Positions 51,837-60,328 of a DNA stretch of 64,000 nucleotides are shown in pieces. Numbering within the stretch: position 1 is the first letter of the stretch; each line of letters begins with the position of its first letter. Origin of the DNA: Flavobacterium terrisoli (GTDB lineage: Bacteria; Bacteroidota; Bacteroidia; Flavobacteriales; Flavobacteriaceae); contig NZ_JARGNA010000002.1 of NCBI RefSeq assembly GCF_030167905.1, positions 372,001-436,000 of the forward strand, read 5' to 3'. Below the pieces are notes generated by a model. The model was not told where the DNA came from. It made no database searches and saw nothing but the letters and a program-made list of their open reading frames with translations. The position numbers and the translations under genes were made by a program.

Positions 51837-52517
51837 ATGGAAAAATTAATTGCCTTATTTGAAGACATTCAGGATGTCAAAGTCATCTCCGCTGATATTG
51901 CTTATGATAATTATGTGGCTTTGGATTTGTCGGTGGCCAATGAAACCCTGGCGAATCAAAATTTAAATAAGGCTTCCGATTACGAAAAATATATTCAGCA
52001 GTATTTAGATAAAAATAATGCCCAAATTGCTTTCGGAGGTTACCAGGAAATCCGAAATTTGTATAAGAGAAGTACGGTTTTCAACGACCTTAATTCAGAC
52101 GAGCGCAATATTCATATTGGTTTGGATTTGTGGATCAATGAATCGGCACCGATTTATGCAGCGTTGGATGGAAAAATTCACAGCTTTCAAAACAATGACG
52201 CTTTGGGAGATTATGGCCCAACGGTTATTTTGGAACATACCATCGAAGGTTACAAGTTCCATACCTTATATGGCCATTTGAGTCTGGAAAGTTTGAACGG
52301 CAAAAAAGTGGGTGATTTGGTGACCAAAGGACAACAAATCGCCAATTTGGGTTTGCCTCCAATAAATGGTGATTATGCGCCGCATTTGCATTTCCAGGTT
52401 ATCATCGATATGGAAAATAAAAGTGGTGATTATCCCGGTGTTTGCAGTTCAAAAACACTGGCCTATTATTTGCAGAATTGCCCTGATCCAAATTTGTTAT
52501 TAAAAATTAAACCTTAA
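51837..52517 (+). CDS. M23-family metallopeptidase-like protein without signal peptide
   Basis: A 226-residue protein with a LytM/M23 fold in the C-terminal half: HIGLD (His93, Asp97), HTLYGHLS and APHLHFQV supply the usual zinc and catalytic residues. M23 enzymes normally cut peptidoglycan, but the N-terminus (MEKLIALFEDIQDVKV) is not a signal peptide, so it appears cytosolic. Similar M23 domains occur fused to aminotransferase/phosphotransferase polypeptides. It starts 9 nt after the DUF3037 stop, suggesting cotranscription with the HipA-like pair. Confidence 0.82.
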   Translation: MEKLIALFEDIQDVKVISADIAYDNYVALDLSVANETLANQNLNKASDYEKYIQQYLDKNNAQIAFGGYQEIRNLYKRSTVFNDLNSDERNIHIGLDLWINESAPIYAALDGKIHSFQNNDALGDYGPTVILEHTIEGYKFHTLYGHLSLESLNGKKVGDLVTKGQQIANLGLPPINGDYAPHLHFQVIIDMENKSGDYPGVCSSKTLAYYLQNCPDPNLLLKIKP

Positions 52518-52522
52518 ATATC

Positions 52523-52780
52523 ATGAAGAAAATAATCTTATCGTTCGCTTTAGCAGCTTTATTAGCATCTTGTAAAGACGAGACCAAAGAAAAAATCGAC
52601 GCAGCTTCAGACGCTGTAACCGAAGAAGTAAAAGAATCCATTGACACAGCCAAAGTAAAGGTGGAAGCTGAATTGGATACTGTTAAAGCCAAAGCCAAAG
52701 CTAAAATAGACACCGCCAAAATAAAAAGCGCTGAAAAACTGGAAGAAGCCGCCAAAAAATTAAAAGAATCTGCAAAATAA
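52523..52780 (+). CDS. Small Lys/Ala/Glu-rich helical lipoprotein
   Basis: An 85-residue lipoprotein (lipobox LASC, Cys17, followed by KDET, an acidic export-signal-like motif). The mature part is a continuous predicted amphipathic helix of Ala, Lys, Glu and Asp (repeated AKAKAKIDTAK-like units) with coiled-coil character. It starts 5 nt after the M23 gene, so it is on the same transcript, which ends at the terminator just downstream. Function unknown. Confidence 0.72.
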   Translation: MKKIILSFALAALLASCKDETKEKIDAASDAVTEEVKESIDTAKVKVEAELDTVKAKAKAKIDTAKIKSAEKLEEAAKKLKESAK

Positions 52781-52786
52781 AAAACT

Positions 52787-52815
52787 AAATCCTCATCAAA
52801 AGTGAGGATTTTTTA
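52787..52815. terminator. Bidirectional terminator after the small lipoprotein
   Basis: A 9-bp stem (AAATCCTCA/TGAGGATTT) with a 7-nt loop and flanking A and T runs, at the junction of convergent transcripts. Confidence 0.85.
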
Positions 52816-53733
52816 TTTGTCTCCGTTTCGTTCGACAACATCTTTAGTTCGCTTGTAATTGGTGATGAATACACCCAGGATAATCAACACAGTTGCAATC
52901 AGGAAGTCGAGCTTAATGACTTCATCAAGCAACAGCCAGCCCAGGAATACCGCGATAATGGTATTGATATAATTCAACACCGAAACCTGTATTGCCGTAA
53001 CTCTTTTCAAGGCATAATGATAGGCAAAGAAAGCAATCACAGAGCCAAAAACAGAAAGGTATAAAGTGGCCAAAATACTTCTGGTGCTCCAGGCATTGAA
53101 ATCAACATCGGGATTGATGATGAGTGCCAAAATAAATTGAATGATGGCGGCAATTGAAAACTGGTAAAATAAATTCAGGGCTATATTATTCGATTTGTGC
53201 GTGTGGAATTTGGTGTAAACCGTTCCGGCCGACCAAGCTAAAATCGCGATACTCAAATAGAAAATTCCCGTCTTGTAATTGGGATCCAAAATATCACCCA
53301 AACCATCCCTAAAAATAAAAACGACTCCCAGGAATCCAATAATAACGCCGATAAAACCTTTAAAAGTTGCCTTTTGCTGACCAATCATTGTTCCGCCCAA
53401 GAAAACCACCAACGGTGACAAAGCACTCAATATTGAAGTCAATCCGCTGGGAACACTTTGTTCGGCAATTGTAGTAAAACCATTGGCCAAAACTATCATC
53501 AGAATCGATGGTATGAACTGGAGTTTGAAATTCTCCCATCCTATCCAGGCCAATTCTTTTTTATACAATAAAATCGCCAATATAATCAAAGCGGCTAATC
53601 CCTGACGGGCGGAGGTAATATACCAGGGCTGCATGGTTTCGACCGCAACCCTGATTCCTAAATAGGTTGTGCCCCAAACAATTGCTACAATAAAAAGACA
53701 GAGCAGTAATTTGAAATCGGTTTTTTCATTCAT
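52813..53733 (-). CDS. DMT-superfamily transporter (EamA domains)
   Basis: A 306-residue inner-membrane protein with ten predicted helices in two EamA repeats (IVAIVWGTTYLGIRVAVETM in the first; WSAGTVYTKFHTHKS at the start of the second; FGSVIAFFAYHYALKRVTA near the end). The EamA family exports metabolites or amino acids; the substrate is not predictable. The gene lies 47 nt downstream of galE on the same strand and may be read from the galE operon. Confidence 0.88.
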   Translation of the reverse strand: MNEKTDFKLLLCLFIVAIVWGTTYLGIRVAVETMQPWYITSARQGLAALIILAILLYKKELAWIGWENFKLQFIPSILMIVLANGFTTIAEQSVPSGLTSILSALSPLVVFLGGTMIGQQKATFKGFIGVIIGFLGVVFIFRDGLGDILDPNYKTGIFYLSIAILAWSAGTVYTKFHTHKSNNIALNLFYQFSIAAIIQFILALIINPDVDFNAWSTRSILATLYLSVFGSVIAFFAYHYALKRVTAIQVSVLNYINTIIAVFLGWLLLDEVIKLDFLIATVLIILGVFITNYKRTKDVVERNGDK

Positions 53734-53780
53734 GAGGCAGATATCTTTAATTGCCTAAGGCAATCCGTATTTTTAAAATC

Positions 53781-54794
53781 TTAACTTCTAACTTTTTGCT
53801 CCCATTTCCAGGCGGAAGCCAATGCATCCTCCAAAGACAATTCGGTACTCCATCCCAAAATTTCTCTAGCTTTGTCGGTATTGGCGTAAGCCTGAACCAC
53901 ATCGCCATCTCTTCGGGCCACTATTTTATAAGGTAATTTTTGCCCTGAAATTTTTTCGAACGCGTGAATCACTTCCAAAACAGAACTTCCGGTTCCGGTT
54001 CCTAAGTTGAAGGTTTCCACTTTCTCTGTGTTTTGTTTGTCTAGCAAACGTTGCAATGCTACAACATGTGCTTTCGCCAAGTCAACAACATGAATATAAT
54101 CGCGGATACAGGTTCCGTCAATGGTTGGATAATCATTCCCGAAAACAGATAATTCTTTGCGCAAGCCCATGGCCGTTTGTGTAATGAATGGCACTAAGTT
54201 TTGCGGAACTCCAATGGGTAATTCCCCGATTTCGGCGGTAGGATGTGCTCCGATTGGGTTAAAATAACGCAACAAAATCGAATTTAAATTGGTCACCCTG
54301 GCCACGTCATGGATGATTTCTTCCCCAACCTGCTTTGTATTTCCATAAGGCGACATTGCCGGTTGCACCGAAGCATCTTCGGTAATCGGCATGGTTTCGG
54401 CCTGGCCATAAACGGTACAAGACGAACTGAAAATAAAATTAGCCTGAGGCATCAGGGTCATTTCCTGTAAAACATACACCAAAGTATTGATGTTGTTTTC
54501 GTAATACAACAAAGGGTTTTCAACGCTCTCTCCAACAGCTTTAGACGCTGCAAAATGGATTACGCCAACTGTATCATTGTGCTTTTTAAAGAAATTCTGA
54601 ACAGCGGTTTTTTCTCTTAAATCAATGTTTTCAAAAATGGGTTTCTTCCCGGTAATCTTTTCGATACCATCCAAAACCGAAATAGAAGCATTGGACAAAT
54701 TGTCGATAGCCACTACTTCAAAACCTTGATTTTGCAATTCAACAACGGTGTGCGAACCTATAAAACCTAATCCGCCGGTTACTACTACTTTCAT
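53781..54794 (-). CDS. galE: UDP-glucose 4-epimerase
   Basis: A 337-residue short-chain dehydrogenase fold enzyme that interconverts UDP-glucose and UDP-galactose. The NAD-binding GGLGFIGSHT lies at 7-16, the catalytic pair is in SPYGNTKQVGEE (Tyr, Lys) with the Ser/Thr in FSSSCTVYG, and substrate segments such as FNLGTGTGSSVLEVI follow. The gene abuts the upstream unknown gene with no spacer, making an operon with the DegT aminotransferase; the set would supply sugar nucleotides for surface polysaccharide or LPS. Confidence 0.94.
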   Translation of the reverse strand: MKVVVTGGLGFIGSHTVVELQNQGFEVVAIDNLSNASISVLDGIEKITGKKPIFENIDLREKTAVQNFFKKHNDTVGVIHFAASKAVGESVENPLLYYENNINTLVYVLQEMTLMPQANFIFSSSCTVYGQAETMPITEDASVQPAMSPYGNTKQVGEEIIHDVARVTNLNSILLRYFNPIGAHPTAEIGELPIGVPQNLVPFITQTAMGLRKELSVFGNDYPTIDGTCIRDYIHVVDLAKAHVVALQRLLDKQNTEKVETFNLGTGTGSSVLEVIHAFEKISGQKLPYKIVARRDGDVVQAYANTDKAREILGWSTELSLEDALASAWKWEQKVRS

Positions 54795-55235
54795 TTATTT
54801 TTTGTTGGGTTTAATGCTGAAATCGAAAAGATACTTTCCGTTTTTATCGTAATAAAAATAATTAACTACAATGCTATTATCTCTAAATGCCTTCATTCCT
54901 TCATTCGTTTCATAATAAATCTGACTCTGATTTTTCATTTTATACTTCAAAGCATCAACATAAAGTTTTGAGGAAGAATCATCAATTTTGATAAGAGTGA
55001 AACTGTATTTTAGCTGTTCATTTTTCAACAGAGAAACACTATCTGCTTTAGCAAAATCATCAAATACAACCGGCATGGTTTTATTGATGCTGTCTATTTG
55101 CTTTAAAACCAAGTCCTTTTCACTCTCCTTATTCCCAAAAAAGTAACTTTTGATAAAAATTCCAAAACTAAAAAAAAGGACAAAAGATATTATTCTGACA
55201 AATAATGGGGGCTTTCTATTGATATCTCCATCCAT
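54795..55235 (-). CDS. Membrane-anchored protein of unknown function
   Basis: A 146-residue protein with one N-terminal membrane helix (about 12-33) and a soluble extracytoplasmic part with KYSFTLIKIDDSSSKLYVDALKYK-like alternating strands. I recognise no family. It sits exactly between the DegT aminotransferase and galE with zero-base gaps at both ends, which supports cotranscription and coding reality, though it need not share their function. Confidence 0.68.
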   Translation of the reverse strand: MDGDINRKPPLFVRIISFVLFFSFGIFIKSYFFGNKESEKDLVLKQIDSINKTMPVVFDDFAKADSVSLLKNEQLKYSFTLIKIDDSSSKLYVDALKYKMKNQSQIYYETNEGMKAFRDNSIVVNYFYYDKNGKYLFDFSIKPNKK

Positions 55236-56366
55236 TTATTTCAAAAATTCTAAAACGCTGTCTGTAATAAATTTGATTTGCTCATCGTCTAATTCGGTGT
55301 GCATTGGCAACGAAATCACTTCTTTCACCAACTGGTTGGTTACCGGGAAATCTTCCTCTTTGTAACGCGGATCGAGATAGGCTTTTTGTGAATGCAACGG
55401 AATTGGATAATAAATAGCGCAAGGAATTCCTTTGGCCAATAAATGTTCCATTAATGCGTTTCTGTCGGCATCAATAATTCTCAAAGTATATTGGTGGAAT
55501 ACATGGCAATCACAATTGTCACAAATGGTTGGTGCAATGATATTTTTATGCCCTTCAAAAGCTGCCGAATATTTACGAGCCGCATCTTGACGCGCTTTTC
55601 CGTAAGCATCTAAAAAAGGTAATTTGGCATTTAAAACTCCGGCCTGAATACTATCCAAACGAGAATTCACGCCAACAACATCATGATGATAACGCACATA
55701 CATTCCGTGATTAACAATACCTCTGATTTTGTGTGCCAAAGCATCATCATTGGTGAAAATCGCACCGCCATCGCCATAACAACCTAAGTTTTTAGACGGG
55801 AAAAATGACGTTGACGAAACATGCCCGATGGTTCCGGCTTTCTTTTTGGTGCCGTTAGAGAATTTACAATTGGCACCAATCGCCTGGGCATTATCTTCAA
55901 TTACATATAAATTGTGCGCTGCCGCAATGGCCATAATGGCTTCCATATTAGCCGCACGGCCAAACAAGTGTACCGGTACAATCGCTTTAGTTTTTGGGGT
56001 AATTGCTTTCTTAATCGCATCAATAGAAATATTCATATTCACGACGTCAACATCAACCAAAACCGGTGTCAATTGTAACAAGGCAATTACTTCTACGGTT
56101 GCAGCAAAAGTAAAATCGGCAGTAATCACTTCGTCGCCCGGTTTTAAATCCAATCCCATCATCGCAATCTGCAAAGCATCGGTACCGTTGGCACATGGAA
56201 TCACATGTTTCACATCTAAATATTGCTCTAGATTCTTTTGAAATTCGTGAACCAATGGTCCGTTGATGTATGTTGTGGTATCTAAAACTTCCTGAATTGA
56301 AGCATTAACAGTGTCTTTTATTTTTTCGTATTGACTTTTTAAGTCAACCATTTGTATTTTTCTCAT
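55236..56366 (-). CDS. DegT/DnrJ/EryC1/StrS-family sugar aminotransferase
   Basis: A 376-residue PLP-dependent enzyme of the nucleotide-sugar aminotransferase family. The PLP lysine lies in SFFPSKNLGCYGDGGA; other blocks are ANGTDALQIAMMGLDLKPGDEVI, VIEDNAQAIGA and YYPIPLHSQKAY. It probably transaminates a keto-sugar nucleotide for a surface polysaccharide. It is the first gene of the operon with the unknown membrane protein and galE. Confidence 0.92.
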   Translation of the reverse strand: MRKIQMVDLKSQYEKIKDTVNASIQEVLDTTTYINGPLVHEFQKNLEQYLDVKHVIPCANGTDALQIAMMGLDLKPGDEVITADFTFAATVEVIALLQLTPVLVDVDVVNMNISIDAIKKAITPKTKAIVPVHLFGRAANMEAIMAIAAAHNLYVIEDNAQAIGANCKFSNGTKKKAGTIGHVSSTSFFPSKNLGCYGDGGAIFTNDDALAHKIRGIVNHGMYVRYHHDVVGVNSRLDSIQAGVLNAKLPFLDAYGKARQDAARKYSAAFEGHKNIIAPTICDNCDCHVFHQYTLRIIDADRNALMEHLLAKGIPCAIYYPIPLHSQKAYLDPRYKEEDFPVTNQLVKEVISLPMHTELDDEQIKFITDSVLEFLK

Positions 56367-56386
56367 GCTATAAAAATTATGAGTAG

Positions 56387-56394
56387 CAAAAGTA
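56387..56394 (-). promoter_or_regulatory. Predicted -7 element (TACTTTTG) for the DegT-galE operon
   Basis: Matches TAnnTTTG on the minus strand, 20 nt before the DegT-family ATG. Confidence 0.45.
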
Positions 56395-56461
56395 AGAAAT
56401 TCTGAAGTAGAATATCCTATTCCGCAAAAGAAACGTATTTTAGCGCATCAAAATTTTTGGG

Positions 56462-57697
56462 ATGTTTTTTCTATACAATGTATTGTTGGTTTTGGCTTCA
56501 CAAATCGTGAAAGTAGCGGCGCTTTTTAGTCCCAAAATAAAACTGTTTGTTGACGGAAGAAAGACTGTTTTTGAAACTTTGGCTTCCAAAATCAATCCGG
56601 AAGACCAAACGATTTGGTTTCACGCTGCTTCGCTTGGCGAATATGAGCAAGGTTTGCCGGTGATGGAAAAAATAAAACAGGAGTTTCCCAACCATAAAAT
56701 AGTGCTAACTTTCTTTTCGCCTTCGGGTTATGAAGTCCGAAAAAACAACATCGTTGCTGATGTTACGGTCTATTTGCCTTTGGATACCAATTCAAATGCG
56801 AAACAATTCCTAAAATTGGTTCATCCCGATTTGGTTTTCTTTATCAAATATGAATATTGGCCTAATTATCTGAACGAACTCAAAAAAGCAAAAGTAGAAA
56901 CCTATTTGATTTCGGGAATCTTCCGGGAAAACCAAGCTTTTTTCAAATGGTATGGTGGATTTTACCGCAATGCACTGAAAACCTTTGAATACTTTTTTGT
57001 GCAAAATGAAGGTTCGAAAAAACTGATACAGTCTTTGGGTTACCAAAATGTAAAAATATCAGGCGATACCCGATTTGACCGTGTCATTTCTATTTTGGAC
57101 AGAGACAATTCATTGGATTTTATTGCCCAATTTAAAAACAACACCACAACGATTGTCATTGGAAGTTCGTGGCCAAAAGATGAAAATTTGCTGGTGAATT
57201 TTATCAATCAATCGAACACTAATGTAAAATTCATAATTGCACCACACAATATCAAAACGGAGCAAATTCAGGAATTGAAAAAATCGATTACCAAGAAAAC
57301 CGTTTTGTTTTCTGAAAAAGAGCATCAGAACTTGGCCGAATACCCCGTTTTTATCATTGACACCATAGGCATTCTGACTAAAATTTACAGCTATGCCGAT
57401 ATTGCCTATGTTGGCGGTGGCTTTGGAAATCCGGGCGTTCACAACATTTTGGAACCGGCTACTTTCGGGATCCCGATAGTTGTTGGCCCTAATTATTCCC
57501 ATTTTGCAGAGGCAACCGCTTTGGTCAATATGAACGGCTGCCTTTCGATTGCGAATCAAAATGAATTGAATGATACTTTCCATAATTTGATTTCGAATGA
57601 AGACATTCGGCACGAAAAAGGACATATTTGCGAAACTTTTGTCCAAATGAACAAAGGTGCAACCGATGTGATTTTGAGACACATCTGTAACAAATAA
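56462..57697 (+). CDS. kdtA: 3-deoxy-D-manno-octulosonic acid (Kdo) transferase
   Basis: A 411-residue glycosyltransferase family 30 enzyme that adds Kdo to lipid A precursors at the inner membrane. An N-terminal hydrophobic anchor (about 1-20) is followed by WFHAASLGEYEQGLPVMEKI, FFSPSGYEVRKN and, near the C-terminus, the donor-binding AYVGGGFGNPGVHNILEPA. Mono- or bifunctional transfer cannot be told. It is divergent from the sugar-aminotransferase operon, in keeping with an LPS/surface polysaccharide neighbourhood. Confidence 0.94.
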   Translation: MFFLYNVLLVLASQIVKVAALFSPKIKLFVDGRKTVFETLASKINPEDQTIWFHAASLGEYEQGLPVMEKIKQEFPNHKIVLTFFSPSGYEVRKNNIVADVTVYLPLDTNSNAKQFLKLVHPDLVFFIKYEYWPNYLNELKKAKVETYLISGIFRENQAFFKWYGGFYRNALKTFEYFFVQNEGSKKLIQSLGYQNVKISGDTRFDRVISILDRDNSLDFIAQFKNNTTTIVIGSSWPKDENLLVNFINQSNTNVKFIIAPHNIKTEQIQELKKSITKKTVLFSEKEHQNLAEYPVFIIDTIGILTKIYSYADIAYVGGGFGNPGVHNILEPATFGIPIVVGPNYSHFAEATALVNMNGCLSIANQNELNDTFHNLISNEDIRHEKGHICETFVQMNKGATDVILRHICNK

Positions 57698-57741
57698 GAC
57701 TAATAACAAACCAATTACTATACTTCAAACAAACTAGACTT

Positions 57742-59886
57742 ATGAGATTTTTAAGATTACTGCTGTTACTTTTTGTAATTCAGGTTCAAGCCCAGCAAGG
57801 CGGCATGTGGATTCCTTCGCTTTTGAAAGGAATGAATGAAAGCGAAATGAAAAATCTGGGGATGAAAATCACCGCTGATGACATTTACTCGGTAAACAAA
57901 TCCAGTTTAAAAGATGCTGTACCACAATTTAATGGCGGCTGTACTTCCGAAGTTATTTCGGATAAAGGATTAATTCTAACCAATCACCACTGCGGATTTG
58001 ATGCGATTCAAAACCATTCTTCGGTACAACACGATTATTTAACCGATGGTTTTTGGGCTTACAAAATGGAAGACGAATTGCCTTGTAAAGATTTGTACGT
58101 GACTTTTATCGTCAGCATTGAAGACATCACTGCAAAAGTACTTGAAGGCACCGCATCGCTTACATCAGAAGCTGAAAAACAGGCAAAAATCAAGACCAAT
58201 ATTGCTGAATTGACCAAAACATTGCCTAAGGAATCCTGGCAGGAAAACCTCATCAAGACCTTTTATGACGGAAACCAATACATCCTGTTTGTGACCGAAA
58301 CCTTTAAAGATGTGAGATTGACCGGCACACCGCCGAGTTCGATTGGAAAATTTGGTTCAGATACCGATAACTGGGTTTGGCCACGTCATACCGGTGATTT
58401 CTCTTTGTTCCGTATTTATGCTGACAAGAATAATCGTCCGGCAACTTATTCTCCTGAAAATGTACCATACAAACCAAAATACTTCTTCCCGATTTCTATT
58501 AACGGTGTCAAAGAAAATGATTTCACCATGGTTTTGGGCTATCCGGGAACCACAAGAGAATATTTGCCTGCGGTGGCTGTTGAGCAAATCGTTAGCACTT
58601 TAAATCCGGTTAAAATTGAAATTCGCGATGCGACTTTGAAAGTGCAAAATGAATTCATGCGAAAAGACAAAGCGATTAAGATTCAATATGCCGCTAAGAA
58701 CAGCTCTATATCAAATGCCTGGAAAAAATGGATTGGAGAATCCAAAGGCTTGAAAAAAGCCAATGCCGTTGACGCAAAAAGAAAATTTGAAAAAAACTTC
58801 CAGGAGAAAGTAATCGCGGCCGGAAAGCAGGCAGAATATGGTAGTTTATTGGCTGATTTTGAAAAGAATTATGCCGAAATTAAAGATTATGCCTTAGCCA
58901 GAGATTTGTTTACCGAAGTGTATTTAAGAACGACAGATATTCTTATTTTAGGAAACAAGCTGTATGATTTAGAGCAGCTTTACAAAAATAAAGGAGAACA
59001 GGCTTTCAACGACAGAAGAAATACATTAATCAGTGGCTTGGGCGATTTCTACAACGAGTTTAATGCTGATGTGGACCAAAAAGTTTTTGAAAAGACCATC
59101 GGAGTCTATGCTAAAAGTTATCCGAAACAATTTTTGCCTGCTGATTTTGAAAACGTAAATGCAGCCAATTTAGCGTCTGAAGTTTTCACCAAATCACAAT
59201 TGGTTAGTTATGACAAAATCAAAGTCTTATTGACCGGAGACCCTAAAACTGTATTGGAGAACCTCAACAGCGACAGAGGTTATCAAGTGGTTAAAACCAT
59301 AGCGGACAGTTATATCAAAACCGTAAAACCCAAATATGACGAAATCAATTTGAGAATTGCCGCTACGCAAAGAACCTATATGAAAGCCATTTTGGAATTG
59401 AGTCAAAAATCAGATCGCATTTTCCCGGATGCCAACAGCACTTTCCGCATCACCTATGGCAAAGTTAAAGGATACAAACCTAGTGACGGCGTAATCTACG
59501 AGCCATTTACGTATTTAGATGGTGTAATCGAAAAATACATTCCCGGGGATTATGAATTCGATGTTCCTAAAAAACTGATTGATTTGTACAATGCCAAAGA
59601 TTATGGGAATTATGGAGTGAAAGGCAAGATGCCATTAGCGTTTATTGCTACCAATCATACTACCGGAGGAAATTCGGGAAGTCCGGCACTGGATGCTAAG
59701 GGAAATTTAATTGGCTTGAATTTTGACCGTGTCTGGGAAGGAACCATGAGTGATATTTATTATTCTCCTGAAATATGCCGAAACATAATGGTTGACATCC
59801 GATATGTATTGTTTGTGGTGGATAAATTCGCCGGCGCTGAAAACCTGATTAAGGAGATGAAAATTATTGCGCCAAAGAAAAAATAA
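57742..59886 (+). CDS. S46-family dipeptidyl peptidase, DPP11-like
   Basis: A 714-residue exported serine peptidase with a signal peptide (about 1-18, ending VQAQ). The catalytic His is in LTNHHCGFDAIQ, the Asp in TDNWVWPRHTGDFSL, and the Ser in GGNSGSPALDAKG. The residue 18 positions after the catalytic Ser is Arg (FDRVWEG), equivalent to Arg673 of DPP11, which selects Asp/Glu at P1; DPP7 enzymes have Gly there. It therefore probably releases dipeptides ending in acidic residues in the periplasm. Confidence 0.92.
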   Translation: MRFLRLLLLLFVIQVQAQQGGMWIPSLLKGMNESEMKNLGMKITADDIYSVNKSSLKDAVPQFNGGCTSEVISDKGLILTNHHCGFDAIQNHSSVQHDYLTDGFWAYKMEDELPCKDLYVTFIVSIEDITAKVLEGTASLTSEAEKQAKIKTNIAELTKTLPKESWQENLIKTFYDGNQYILFVTETFKDVRLTGTPPSSIGKFGSDTDNWVWPRHTGDFSLFRIYADKNNRPATYSPENVPYKPKYFFPISINGVKENDFTMVLGYPGTTREYLPAVAVEQIVSTLNPVKIEIRDATLKVQNEFMRKDKAIKIQYAAKNSSISNAWKKWIGESKGLKKANAVDAKRKFEKNFQEKVIAAGKQAEYGSLLADFEKNYAEIKDYALARDLFTEVYLRTTDILILGNKLYDLEQLYKNKGEQAFNDRRNTLISGLGDFYNEFNADVDQKVFEKTIGVYAKSYPKQFLPADFENVNAANLASEVFTKSQLVSYDKIKVLLTGDPKTVLENLNSDRGYQVVKTIADSYIKTVKPKYDEINLRIAATQRTYMKAILELSQKSDRIFPDANSTFRITYGKVKGYKPSDGVIYEPFTYLDGVIEKYIPGDYEFDVPKKLIDLYNAKDYGNYGVKGKMPLAFIATNHTTGGNSGSPALDAKGNLIGLNFDRVWEGTMSDIYYSPEICRNIMVDIRYVLFVVDKFAGAENLIKEMKIIAPKKK

Positions 59887-59999
59887 AAGAAATTAAGCAA
59901 TTCTTAAGTTTTGGCACGATTGTTGTAAAGTAAAAATCGAAGCAAAATAGAGATTTTTAAAAAAAGTTAAATAAAAGTTTTTCGAAATAAAAAAATTTA

Positions 60000-60007
60000 T
60001 ATCTTTG
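60000..60007 (+). promoter_or_regulatory. Predicted -7 element (TATCTTTG) for the Ala/Thr-rich lipoprotein
   Basis: Matches TAnnTTTG 37 nt before the ATG, in a strongly AT-rich 157-bp intergenic region; TTTTTCG about 17 nt upstream is a weak -33 candidate. Confidence 0.5.
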
Positions 60008-60044
60008 CTCCGAATTAATAATTAACCTTTTATAATTAAGTAAG

Positions 60045-60251
60045 ATGAAAAAAGTATTTTTAAGTTTAGCTGTTGTTGCTGCATTAACTGTAGTATCTTG
60101 TAAACAAGCTGAGGCTACTGACGCTGCTGCTGCTGATACAACTGCTGTTGTAGCTGAGGACACTGCTACTGCTGCTCCTGCTGACACTACTGCTGCTCCA
60201 GCTGACACAACTGCTGCTGCTCCTGCTGAAGCTCCAGCTGAAACTAAGTAA
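60045..60251 (+). CDS. Small Ala/Thr/Asp-rich lipoprotein
   Basis: A 68-residue lipoprotein (lipobox VVSC, Cys19). The mature 49 residues are low complexity, almost only Ala, Thr, Asp, Pro, Val and Glu, with repeats of APADTTAA. The DNA is dominated by GCT alanine codons. It looks like an unstructured cell-envelope lipoprotein, perhaps highly expressed given the strong promoter-like element and terminator. No family recognised. Confidence 0.7.
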   Translation: MKKVFLSLAVVAALTVVSCKQAEATDAAAADTTAVVAEDTATAAPADTTAAPADTTAAAPAEAPAETK

Positions 60252-60273
60252 TTTTAAATTACTGTAAGAAATT

Positions 60274-60302
60274 AAGCCACGCAATGCGTGGCTTTCTTTT
60301 TT
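60274..60302 (+). terminator. Terminator of the Ala/Thr-rich lipoprotein gene
   Basis: A perfect 9-bp stem (AAGCCACGC/GCGTGGCTT) with an AAT loop, followed by a T-rich tract interrupted by one C. Confidence 0.85.
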
Positions 60303-60328
60303 ATATAAAGTTCTGAAAAAGGCTTTAA

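Noticed and set aside
50678..52780. HipA-like / DUF3037 / M23 / lipoprotein group as a defence island
   Set aside because: There is no nuclease, helicase, reverse transcriptase or restriction gene nearby and the flanks (fabD, EamA, galE) are core metabolism; it is kept only as a candidate pair.
53750..53764. Short palindrome (ATTGCC, TAA, GGCAAT) between galE and the EamA gene as a terminator
   Set aside because: There is no T-run after it on either strand, so it is at most a weak attenuator or RNA-processing hairpin.
59957..60284. Antisense open frames (Ala- or Ser-rich) opposite the small lipoprotein gene
   Set aside because: Composition is the mirror of GCT codon repeats on the other strand; there is no start context and no resemblance to a protein family.
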